A stretch of DNA of 9,750 nucleotides from Thiomargarita sp. (GTDB taxonomy: Bacteria; Pseudomonadota; Gammaproteobacteria; Beggiatoales; Beggiatoaceae): assembly GCA_023144675.1 (NCBI GenBank), contig JAGLFE010000034.1, positions 1-9,750 on the forward strand. The letters run 5' to 3'. The notes under the pieces were generated by a model. That model was not told where the DNA came from. It saw nothing but the letters and a program-made list of their open reading frames with translations, and made no database searches. Positions 1 through 6,953 of this stretch are shown here, in pieces. How positions within the stretch are numbered: position 1 is the stretch's first letter; every line of letters starts with the position of its first letter. A program made the position numbers and the translations under genes.

Positions 1-666
1 GTTTCAACTGATGAAGTATATGGCAGTTTAGGCACAACTGGACTTTTTACCGAAACAACTTGCTATCAACCCAACTCACCCTATTCTGCAACCAAAGCTG
101 CCTCTGACCATTTAGTGCGGGCTTGGCATCATACATTTCAATTACCCGTTATTACCACTAATTGTTCTAATAATTATGGTCCTTACCAATTTCCAGAAAA
201 ATTAATTCCTTTAATAATACTCAACGCTTTAGCTGGTAAAGCTCTGCCTGTTTATGGTAAAGGTGAAAATATTCGTGATTGGTTATATGTAGATGACCAT
301 GCTCGAGCTTTATATTTGGTTTTAACTGAAGGCAAATTAGGCGCAACTTACAATATTGGTGGAAATAATGAAAAAACTAATTTAGAAGTTATACAAGCGT
401 TATGTCATATATTGGATGAGTTATTGCCTGATTCTTTATATAAACCGCATGAAGAATTAATCAAATTCGTAGTTGATCGTCCTGGACATGATTTACGTTA
501 CGCAATTGATGCTAATAAAATTCAAACTGAACTTGGTTGGCAGCCAATAGAAACCTTTGAAACTGGATTAGCTAAAACTGTAGAATGGTATTTAAATAAT
601 CAAACTTGGTGGCAACGAGTACGTGATGGAAGTTATCAAGGTGAACGTTTAGGTCAATGCAATTAG
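1..666 (+). CDS. rfbB: dTDP-glucose 4,6-dehydratase, C-terminal part (5' end outside window)
   Basis: This enzyme converts dTDP-glucose to dTDP-4-keto-6-deoxyglucose, the second step toward dTDP-rhamnose and related cell-surface sugars, in the cytoplasm and with tightly bound NAD. The reading frame is open from base 1, so the gene enters from the left. The visible 221 residues match the end of an extended short-chain dehydrogenase. They begin at the STDEVYG segment (catalytic Asp4 and Glu5 in window numbering), followed by the YSATK motif (Tyr28, Lys32) and the RfbB-typical stretches NCSNNYGPYQFPEKLIP, IRDWLYVDDHARAL, YNIGG and DRPGHDLRYAID. Family members are about 350 residues, so roughly 130 N-terminal residues, including the Rossmann GxxGxxG motif, should lie upstream. 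The C-terminus (WWQRVRDGSYQGERLG) is normal and intact. No other rfb gene follows; the next thing downstream is a repeat and a sensor operon. Confidence 0.95.
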   Translation, partial: VSTDEVYGSLGTTGLFTETTCYQPNSPYSATKAASDHLVRAWHHTFQLPVITTNCSNNYGPYQFPEKLIPLIILNALAGKALPVYGKGENIRDWLYVDDHARALYLVLTEGKLGATYNIGGNNEKTNLEVIQALCHILDELLPDSLYKPHEELIKFVVDRPGHDLRYAIDANKIQTELGWQPIETFETGLAKTVEWYLNNQTWWQRVRDGSYQGERLGQCN

Positions 667-688
667 CACCATGTTGGAAAATAAAAAA

Positions 689-792
689 TGTAGGATGTTG
701 CTGAGGAACGAAGCGCATCAATCGTGTTAAAGATTTCGACTTAAAGATTTTAACTTTTGCATTTAAAGTTTAATTGGTAGATAGTTACAAAA
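689..792 (+). repeat. REP-like intergenic repeat, copy 1 (complete, head to the left)
   Basis: This is the best full copy of a repeat of about 100 bp that occurs four times in the window. Its head, 689-732, starts TGTAGGATG and ends GCATCAATCGTGTTAAAG. It matches the reverse complement of 6830-6873 with only two differences in 44 bases. Within the head, 694-702 pairs with 712-719 (GATGT, bulged T, GCT against AGCGCATC), leaving a 9-base loop GAGGAACGA. The tail, about 733-792, is AT-rich and ends TAATTGGTAGATAGTTAC. Its last 34 bases (759-792) match the reverse complement of 9692-9726 with one indel. It fills most of the gap between rfbB and the sensor operon. No coding potential is seen. By its style it resembles REP/BIME elements moved by REP-associated tyrosine transposases, but no such transposase is in the window. 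Confidence 0.8.
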
Positions 793-815
793 AATTTATT
801 TTAGCTCAATAGAAT
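785..815 (+). promoter_or_regulatory. Candidate promoter of the sensor operon (weak)
   Basis: A -10-like TAGAAT at 810-815 is preceded by TTACAA at 785-790, but the 19-base spacing is long and neither box is strong. An alternative is TTGCAT at 757-762 with GATAGT at 780-785 at 17-base spacing, lying wholly inside the repeat tail. Either choice puts the start of transcription within or just after the repeat, so the repeat may supply part of the promoter. The first gene's ribosome-binding site is also poor: the nearest AGG (822-824) is 15 bases before the ATG. Confidence 0.2.
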
Positions 816-839
816 ATTTACAGGTAAAACATTTTTCTC

Positions 840-2663
840 ATGTCTATAAAAAATTTATTAACGATTAATTATATTATTATTAGCCTTGGCATTCTTGTAT
901 TGGGAGGACTTGGTTTTTTCATCCATGAACTTGATCACACTGTAATTAAAAAACAGGAAATACGTTATCAATCTTACTTGCTGGCTGACCAATTAAGACA
1001 AAGTTCAGACGATTTGACTAAAATGGCAAGAACCTATGTTATGACTGGGGATGAACAATATGAAAAAATATATTGGGATATTCTTGCGATACGTAATGGT
1101 GAAAAACCTCGTTTAGATGGTGAAATAGTATCTTTACAACAATTAATGCGAAACTTAGGATTTACGGAAAAAGAATTTGCTAAATTACAAGAAGCACAAA
1201 ATAATTCTAATAACTTAATTACAACTGAAACTATTGCCATGAATGCAATGAAAGGTTTATATGATGATGGCAACGGTAATTATGTTAAACCGGGTGAACC
1301 TAATATTGAAATGGCACAAAGAATTATGTACGATATGGATTATCACCAATCCAAAGTAGCGATTATGAAGCCAATTGATGAATTTTTTCAATTATTCGAT
1401 CAACGTACTAAATCTAAAGTAGATTATCATATTGAACAAGCAAATTCATTATTGATTATTATGCAAATTTTGGCGACTATTTTTATTATTATAACTATTG
1501 GTTTAGGTATTTTCGTAACTACTAGAATTTTAAAACAAGTTGGCGGTGATCCAGTGCAAATTGCTCAAATAACTAGCGAGGTGGCTATTGGTAAATTAAA
1601 AGCTATTAGTACTAACTTAGTTGACAACAAAACTCCAACTGGTATTTATGCTTCAATCCGCACGATGGTAATTAGCTTTAAAGTCATCATTGAAGACATT
1701 GTTCAAGTTTCTCAAGGACTTGCCAAAGGAAATTTACGCATCACGCCTCAGGCTGAATATAATGGTGATTTTCAAACAATTAAACTTTCTTTAGATACTG
1801 GTTTATCTAATTTAAGATCCGTGATTGAAGATATTGTTCAAGTATCAGAAGGATTGGCGGCTGGAAATTTACAAATCAAGCCTCAAGCAGAATATAATGG
1901 CGATTTCATGCGGATTAAAAATGCTTTGGAAACTGCTTTATCTAATTTAAAACAAGTTACTGAAGATATTGTAGAAATGTCGCAAGCTTTGGCAGAAGGT
2001 AAACAAGATGTTACAACTAAAGCGGAATATAGAGGCGATTTCTTAAAGGTAAAAGATGCCTTACAATTAGCGGCGACCAAATTAAGCGAAGCTACTAAAC
2101 AAAATGCAGTGCAAGATTGGGTGAAAACTGGACAAACTCAATTGAATCAACAAGTTAGCGGCGAGCAGAATTTAATTACTTTAGCAGAAAAGGTCATCAC
2201 TTTTATAACCACCTATTTAGATGCCCAAGTTGGTGTATTTTATTTGCTTGAACATGGAGAATCGGGAGCTAAAAACGTTACCAATTTAAAATTAGCAGCT
2301 AGTTATGCTTATACGCAACGAAAAGGGATGAGTAATAATTTTAAAATTGGTGAAGGTTTAGTTGGGCAAGCGGCAATGGAGAAACAAAAAATTTTAGTAA
2401 CTGATATTCCTGATGATTATATTTATATTCAATCTGGCTTAGGTGAATCGGTGCCTAAAAATATTGTGGTTTATCCATTTATGTATGATTCCGCTGTCAA
2501 AGGTGTGGTTGAAATTGGAGCTTTTAACGAACTGTCGCCGATTCAATTAGAATGGTTAGACCAAGTAATGCCAAGTATTGGAATTGCGGTTAATACAGCC
2601 GAATCACGTATGCAAATGCAAGCTCTTTTAGGCAAATCTAATCTCCAAGCAGATGTTAAATAG
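840..2663 (+). CDS. Membrane sensor protein with HAMP-like array and GAF domain, no output domain
   Basis: This is a 607-residue inner-membrane receptor. Residues 9-28 are a first membrane segment. Residues 29-202 form a periplasmic domain rich in helix, with the segment LRQSSDDLTKMARTYVMTGD seen in some chemoreceptors and hybrid kinases. Residues 203-228 are the second membrane segment. A HAMP-type linker begins QVGGDPVQIA. Three 45-residue HAMP-like repeats follow (282-326, 327-371, 372-416), each with an EDIV...GL/AL...AEY-GDF pattern. Residues about 440-590 form a GAF domain (GVFYLLE, IGEGLVGQAA, YPFMY, GVVEIGAF). The protein ends 17 residues after the last GAF helix, at LLGKSNLQADVK. There is no histidine kinase, receiver, cyclase or chemoreceptor signalling hairpin. 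The next gene carries the same array and GAF domain but continues into a kinase. The stop is 11 bp before that gene, so the two are very likely cotranscribed. The ligand is unknown. The likely role is a partner or modulator of the downstream kinase (inference). Confidence 0.85.
   Translation: MSIKNLLTINYIIISLGILVLGGLGFFIHELDHTVIKKQEIRYQSYLLADQLRQSSDDLTKMARTYVMTGDEQYEKIYWDILAIRNGEKPRLDGEIVSLQQLMRNLGFTEKEFAKLQEAQNNSNNLITTETIAMNAMKGLYDDGNGNYVKPGEPNIEMAQRIMYDMDYHQSKVAIMKPIDEFFQLFDQRTKSKVDYHIEQANSLLIIMQILATIFIIITIGLGIFVTTRILKQVGGDPVQIAQITSEVAIGKLKAISTNLVDNKTPTGIYASIRTMVISFKVIIEDIVQVSQGLAKGNLRITPQAEYNGDFQTIKLSLDTGLSNLRSVIEDIVQVSEGLAAGNLQIKPQAEYNGDFMRIKNALETALSNLKQVTEDIVEMSQALAEGKQDVTTKAEYRGDFLKVKDALQLAATKLSEATKQNAVQDWVKTGQTQLNQQVSGEQNLITLAEKVITFITTYLDAQVGVFYLLEHGESGAKNVTNLKLAASYAYTQRKGMSNNFKIGEGLVGQAAMEKQKILVTDIPDDYIYIQSGLGESVPKNIVVYPFMYDSAVKGVVEIGAFNELSPIQLEWLDQVMPSIGIAVNTAESRMQMQALLGKSNLQADVK
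1683..2087 (+). repeat. Three tandem 135-bp coding repeats (45-residue HAMP-like units)
   Basis: Units at 1683-1817, 1818-1952 and 1953-2087 are exactly the same length. Units 1 and 2 are close at both protein and DNA level, sharing IEDIVQVS, GNL and PQAEYNGDF. Unit 3 has diverged (TEDIVEMSQALAEGK, AEYRGDF). The arrangement fits serial HAMP-like signal-transmitting helices that arose by in-frame duplication. Confidence 0.8.
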
Positions 2664-2665
2664 GA
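2662..2665 (+). promoter_or_regulatory. Ribosome-binding site of the hybrid kinase, overlapping the upstream stop codon
   Basis: AGGA begins at the second base of the upstream gene's TAG stop and sits 9 bases before the ATG at 2675. This supports both the chosen start and translational coupling between the two sensor genes. Confidence 0.6.
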
Positions 2666-2674
2666 ATCAATAAA

Positions 2675-5600
2675 ATGCAATTTAAAATTCGTACTAAGTT
2701 ATTACTTGCTTTTGGAATCGTCGTAATATTGATGAGCATCCTTAATATTTACGGTATGTTCAAAATGAATGATTTAGCTTATATAACCACTAAAATTTAT
2801 GTCCATCCCTTAACGGTTACTAGAGCCAGTTTATCGGCAAATATTAATTTAATTAAAATGCAGGTGGATATGAAAAATATCATATCTGCTAAAAACCAAA
2901 AAATATTAGCAATTTCGCATAAACTACTCAATGAACATGAACAAGAGGTTTATCAACAATTTAATATTGTTAAAGAAAGGATTTTAGGTCAAGAAGGTGA
3001 TATTTTAATTGAAGACACTATACAAATTTTTAAAGCTTGGTCGCCAATTCGTGAAAAAATTATTGGTTTAGCTAAATTGGATAAAAGACAACAAGCTATT
3101 AATTTGGCTGAAAATGAAAGAAGTATTAAACATCTGCAACTATTAGAAGCTAAAATGAATACTTTGAAGTTATATGCGGCGGATAAAGCTGATGATATGT
3201 ATAATAATGCCCAAAATACTCGTAATCATATTATTAAATTAAATTTAATTGCCTTATTTTTAGTAATTGCAATTAGCATCGCATTGAGCCTATTTATTTC
3301 TTTAGGCATCTCCCGTTCAGTTGAATTTATCAACAAAATTGCGGAGAAAATGGTAGTTGGTAAAATAACAGAAACGGTTGAAGATGAAAAAAGTATGCGG
3401 GCGATTACAACTAATAAGGATGAAATCGGAGATATTGGACGGGCATTTTATGCAGTTGCGACTTCATTTAAAAGTGTTATTGATGATATTGTAGAAGTAT
3501 CACAACAGTTAGCCAAATCCAATTTGCGTATAGTTCCGAAAGCTAATTATCCAGGTGATTTTATGCAAATACGAGAAGCTTTAACAATAGCTATTCCAGC
3601 CCAACGTAAAATTGTCGAAGATGTTATTCAAATTTCTAAAGGTTTATCTGAAGGTAATTTGGCTATTAGACCGCAAGTTGTTTATGCAGGCGATTTTATT
3701 CCAGTTAAAACCTCTTTAGAAAGCACTTTTGTTGACTTACAACAGGTAATTGCTGATATTGTTCAAGTAGCACAAGCATTAGCTATAGGTGAACAATGTA
3801 ATATGCACGCTGAATATAAAGGCGATTTTATTCAAATTCAAGATTCTCTTGAACAAGCTGCTAGTAAAATGGCTGAAACTACCAGTTTAAATAAAGTTCA
3901 GGATTGGTTAAAAACTGGACAAACGCAATTTAATGAAGCCATGAGTGGTGAACAGAATATTAATGAATTGGCAAAAAACATTGTTACTTTTTTAGCTAAA
4001 TATTTAGATATTCAAGTTGGCATTTTTTACTTATTAGAAGAAAGTAAAATTAAACAAAAATCTCTAAAATTGATAGCTAGTTATGCTTATGTTCATCGCA
4101 AAGGTTTAGCTAACGAGTTTCCAATCGGTGAAGGTTTAGTTGGACAATCAGCTTTAGAGAAAAAAACTATTTTAATTACCAAAGTACCAAGTGATTATTA
4201 TATACATATTCAATCTGGTTTAGGTAAAGCCTTACCAAATAATGTGATTGTCCAACCTTTTACTTATGAAAATACTTTAAAAGGCGTAATTGAATTAGCG
4301 GCATTTAATCCTATTACTGATTTGCAACAAAAATTTCTTGACCAAGTAATGCCTAGTATTGGAATTGCGATTAATACGGCTGAATCTCGTAATCGGGTAC
4401 AGGCTTTATTAGAACAAAGTCGGCAACAAACAGAAGAATTACAAACTCAAGCGGAAGAATTGCAAACTCAACAAGAGGAATTAACTCAAACTAATGAAGA
4501 ATTAGAATTGCGAACTACAGATTTAGAGCAACAAAAAGAAGATGTACGCAAAAAAAATGTGGTTTTAGAAAAAACTCAAGCTGAAATGGAAAAAGCTAAA
4601 GTTGCGATTGAAATTAAAGCCAAAGAATTAGAATTAGCTAGTAAATATAAATCTGAATTTTTAGCTAATATGTCGCATGAATTACGTACGCCACTGAATA
4701 GCTTACTTATTTTAGCCCAATTACTTAAAGAAAATAAAGGCAATAATTTAAGCGGTAAACAAGTTGAATATGCTGATACTATTCATAGTGCTGGTTCTGA
4801 TTTATTGACTTTAATTAATGAAATTTTAGACTTGTCAAAAGTAGAAGCAGGTAAAATTGAAGTTAATATAGCAAAAACCGTTTTAGCTGATTTATTGGAA
4901 GCCATTAAGCAAAAATTCCGTCATATTGCAAAAAATAAACAGGTAGCTTTCAATTTCAAAATAGCAAAAGATATACCAGATACATTGCTAACTGATGGAC
5001 AACGACTTACCCAAATTATTAACAATTTACTTTCCAACGCTTTTAAATTCACTACTAAAGGTGAAGTGTGTTTAAGTATCGCTCATGCAACTGACAATAG
5101 TTTATCCCAAACCGATAACTTGTCGGTAATGGATTTTGATGCGAGTAAAACTATTGCTATTAGCATTTCGGATACTGGTATCGGTATTCCTAAAGAAAAG
5201 CAACAGGTTATTTTTGAAGCTTTCCAGCAAGCCGATGGTTCAACCAGTCGTCGTTTTGGTGGTACAGGTTTAGGTTTATCTATTTCCCGTCAATTATCAC
5301 GATTGTTGAAAGGTGAATTAATTCTTACCAGTGAAGCTGGAAAAGGTAGTACTTTTACCCTATTTTTACCCATCGAAGATATTGATATTACCGTTCAAAC
5401 TCCAAATGTTAACTCAGCAGTAAATGAAACTCAACAATCTATTCCAATTGAAAATACACTGCCAGCCGAAGTATTAACACCAATAATTGCAGAACAACAT
5501 CCTAATACTAATATAGTGGTTCAAACTAATGATACTCCTATAATACAAGTACCAGCTTCTGAATTAAATATAATTGATGACCGGCAAAATTTAAAATCGG

Positions 5601-6778
5601 ATGACCATTCTATATTGATTATTGAAGACGACCGTAAGTTTTCTAGCATTTTACTTGAATTTGCACGGGAAAAAGGCTTTAAATCTTTATTGGCAGAAGA
5701 TGGACGGACTGGTTTGCAACTAGCAAATAGGTATAAACCAACTGCCATTATTTTAGATGTAGGTTTACCACAAATAGACGGCTTAACCGTTATGGAATGT
5801 CTAAAAGACAATTCGGAGACTCGCCATATTCCAGTGCAATTTATGTCGGCTTCTGATCAGGATTTGGATGTCCTAAAAATGGGTGCCATTGGCTATTTAC
5901 ATAAACCAGTAAATATGAATCAATTAGTGGATACGTTTAGGAAAATAGAAAGTTTTGTCAGCACTAAAATCAGAAACTTGTTAGTTGTAGTAAATCATGA
6001 TGCCCGCCGTGAAAAGATTTTATACCTAGTTGAAAATAGTGGAGTAAAAGCGACTATAACCATGTCAGTGAATGAAACTTTGGATAAGTTGGAATCAACA
6101 CTATTTGATTGCATTATTCTTGATTTAGATGGATTTCAAAATGAATTTTGTATTAATATACTTGAATTTTTAGTAAAAATGCCAAATCTATCTAAAATTC
6201 CAGTAATTATCTATTCTGAACGAGATTTTTCTGAATCAGAAGAAATTTGTTTAAATCAAATGTCTAATCGTATTCCAATCAAGCCAGTAAAATCTATGGA
6301 AAGGTTACTAGATGAAACTATTTTATTTTTGCACCAAGTTGAAGCAAAATTGCCTGAAAATAAACGCAAAATTATTCGCATGGTGCATGATAAAGAGGCA
6401 GCGTTAAAGGATAAGACCATATTAATTGTTGATGATGATGTGCGTAATACTTTTGCCTTGGCTACCGCTTTGGAAGATAAAGGCATGGAAGTAATTACTG
6501 CCAATGATGGTAAAAAAGCTTTAATCGCTTTAGATGAAAATGAAGCTATTTCGATGGTAATTATGGATATTATGATGCCTGAAATGGATGGTTATAAAAC
6601 TATGGAAAAAATTCGGCAACATTCTAAACATCACAAAATTCCAATTATTGCCTTGACTGCCAAAGCAATGAAAGGAGATAGGCAAAAATGTATTGAAGCT
6701 GGAGCTAATGATTATTTATCTAAACCAGTCGATACTAATAAGTTACTTTCTTTAATGCGAGTTTGGTTGTATAAATAG
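2675..6778 (+). CDS. Hybrid sensor histidine kinase with HAMP-like array, GAF and three receiver domains
   Basis: This 1367-residue membrane kinase would autophosphorylate on histidine and pass phosphate to its own receivers. Residues 8-29 and 188-211 are membrane segments around a helical periplasmic domain resembling the four-helix-bundle chemoreceptor type. A HAMP region (about 213-265) is followed by three HAMP-like repeats (267-400), a GAF domain (about 426-575) and a Gln/Glu-rich coiled coil (577-655). The HisKA domain has the motif SHELRTPLN with His668. The HATPase domain has the N box NNLLSNAFKF (783-792), DTGIGIP (833-839), FEAFQQAD (847-854) and GGTGLGLSI (862-870). A linker (about 901-975) leads to receiver 1 (acid cluster Glu984-Asp986, Asp1028, Ser1058, Lys1077). 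Receiver 2 is degenerate in its acid cluster (Asn1107, His1108, Asp1109) but keeps Asp1150, Ser1181 and Lys1203. Receiver 3 (Asp1253-Asp1255, Asp1298, Thr1328, Lys1350) ends the protein. No Hpt domain and no separate DNA-binding response regulator are present here, so the output must act elsewhere or by protein contact. The stimulus is unknown. Confidence 0.93.
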   Translation: MQFKIRTKLLLAFGIVVILMSILNIYGMFKMNDLAYITTKIYVHPLTVTRASLSANINLIKMQVDMKNIISAKNQKILAISHKLLNEHEQEVYQQFNIVKERILGQEGDILIEDTIQIFKAWSPIREKIIGLAKLDKRQQAINLAENERSIKHLQLLEAKMNTLKLYAADKADDMYNNAQNTRNHIIKLNLIALFLVIAISIALSLFISLGISRSVEFINKIAEKMVVGKITETVEDEKSMRAITTNKDEIGDIGRAFYAVATSFKSVIDDIVEVSQQLAKSNLRIVPKANYPGDFMQIREALTIAIPAQRKIVEDVIQISKGLSEGNLAIRPQVVYAGDFIPVKTSLESTFVDLQQVIADIVQVAQALAIGEQCNMHAEYKGDFIQIQDSLEQAASKMAETTSLNKVQDWLKTGQTQFNEAMSGEQNINELAKNIVTFLAKYLDIQVGIFYLLEESKIKQKSLKLIASYAYVHRKGLANEFPIGEGLVGQSALEKKTILITKVPSDYYIHIQSGLGKALPNNVIVQPFTYENTLKGVIELAAFNPITDLQQKFLDQVMPSIGIAINTAESRNRVQALLEQSRQQTEELQTQAEELQTQQEELTQTNEELELRTTDLEQQKEDVRKKNVVLEKTQAEMEKAKVAIEIKAKELELASKYKSEFLANMSHELRTPLNSLLILAQLLKENKGNNLSGKQVEYADTIHSAGSDLLTLINEILDLSKVEAGKIEVNIAKTVLADLLEAIKQKFRHIAKNKQVAFNFKIAKDIPDTLLTDGQRLTQIINNLLSNAFKFTTKGEVCLSIAHATDNSLSQTDNLSVMDFDASKTIAISISDTGIGIPKEKQQVIFEAFQQADGSTSRRFGGTGLGLSISRQLSRLLKGELILTSEAGKGSTFTLFLPIEDIDITVQTPNVNSAVNETQQSIPIENTLPAEVLTPIIAEQHPNTNIVVQTNDTPIIQVPASELNIIDDRQNLKSDDHSILIIEDDRKFSSILLEFAREKGFKSLLAEDGRTGLQLANRYKPTAIILDVGLPQIDGLTVMECLKDNSETRHIPVQFMSASDQDLDVLKMGAIGYLHKPVNMNQLVDTFRKIESFVSTKIRNLLVVVNHDARREKILYLVENSGVKATITMSVNETLDKLESTLFDCIILDLDGFQNEFCINILEFLVKMPNLSKIPVIIYSERDFSESEEICLNQMSNRIPIKPVKSMERLLDETILFLHQVEAKLPENKRKIIRMVHDKEAALKDKTILIVDDDVRNTFALATALEDKGMEVITANDGKKALIALDENEAISMVIMDIMMPEMDGYKTMEKIRQHSKHHKIPIIALTAKAMKGDRQKCIEAGANDYLSKPVDTNKLLSLMRVWLYK
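3473..3874 (+). repeat. Three tandem coding repeats (HAMP-like units) in the hybrid kinase
   Basis: Residues 267-311, 312-356 and 357-400 are units of 45, 45 and 44 residues with the same pattern as in the upstream gene (DDIVEVS, EDVIQIS and ADIVQVA, each followed by a Y-x-GDF motif). The units here differ more from each other than units 1 and 2 of the neighbour do. Unit 3 lacks the NL motif in both proteins, which indicates that the array already existed when the two genes separated. Confidence 0.75.
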
Positions 6779-6781
6779 TTA

Positions 6782-6873
6782 ATTATTTACCAATTAAATT
6801 ATTAAAATAAAAAGTTTTGGAGTCTAAAGCTTTAACACGATTGATGCGCTTCGTTCCTCCGCAGCATCCTACA
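6782..6873 (-). repeat. REP-like intergenic repeat, copy 2 (inverted relative to copy 1)
   Basis: Read on the minus strand, the head 6873-6830 matches the head of copy 1 at 42 of 44 positions. The tail runs down to about 6782 and ends TTTAATTGGTAAATAATT, comparable with copy 1's tail end but with more differences. The hairpin pairs 6843-6849 with 6861-6868 around a bulged A at 6863, the same bulge position as in copy 1. The copy begins a few bases after the kinase stop codon. Confidence 0.75.
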
Positions 6874-6934
6874 TATTTTACTCTACTTAAATTATATAAT
6901 CGTAGGATGTGATGAGTTTGCGAATCGCATCAAT
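6840..6934. terminator. Candidate two-way terminator formed by two facing repeat heads
   Basis: The region lies between the convergent kinase and ugd genes. It contains two separate hairpins (6843-6868 and 6906-6931). The two heads can also pair with each other: ATTGATGCG at 6840-6848 is the exact complement of CGCATCAAT at 6926-6934, and CATCCTAC at 6865-6872 complements GTAGGATG at 6902-6909. The centre is AT-rich, but no clear run of T follows either hairpin, so this is not a textbook intrinsic terminator. The role is inferred from placement. Confidence 0.35.
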
Positions 6935-6951
6935 TATGTCAATATTTTAAC
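6902..6951 (+). repeat. REP-like intergenic repeat, copy 3 (shortened)
   Basis: The head GTAGGATGTGATGAG...GCATCAAT is diverged from copies 1 and 2 but forms the cleanest stem: 6906-6913 pairs with 6924-6931 over eight positions with one T-G wobble and a 10-base loop. A short tail with ATTTTAACTTTT follows, matching the middle of copy 1's tail (ATTTTAACTTTT at 747-758). The far tail ending GATAGTTAC is missing. The tail runs to the ugd stop codon. Confidence 0.65.
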
Positions 6952-6953
6952 TT

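Noticed and set aside
689..792. CRISPR array or integron attachment site
   Set aside because: The repeats are dispersed, differ in orientation, and have no regular spacing or spacers; no cas or integrase gene is present.
667..839. tRNA or riboswitch in the gap after rfbB
   Set aside because: No cloverleaf or known aptamer pattern is visible; the gap is explained by the repeat and AT-rich promoter-like DNA.
1034..1273. Minus-strand open frame of 79 codons inside the first sensor gene
   Set aside because: It lies wholly within a well-supported gene with clear domains, has no recognisable motif and no ribosome-binding site; treated as a shadow frame.
840..2663. First sensor gene as a methyl-accepting chemotaxis protein
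   Set aside because: The periplasmic and HAMP parts are chemoreceptor-like, but the conserved cytoplasmic signalling hairpin is absent and a GAF domain ends the protein.
2664..2674. A frameshift splitting one ancestral long gene into the two sensor genes
   Set aside because: The second gene has its own start, membrane segments, periplasmic domain and GAF domain, so the two are tandem relatives rather than pieces of one gene.
5521..6504. Two minus-strand open frames opposite the receiver domains
   Set aside because: Both are antisense to conserved receiver motifs and show no family signature.
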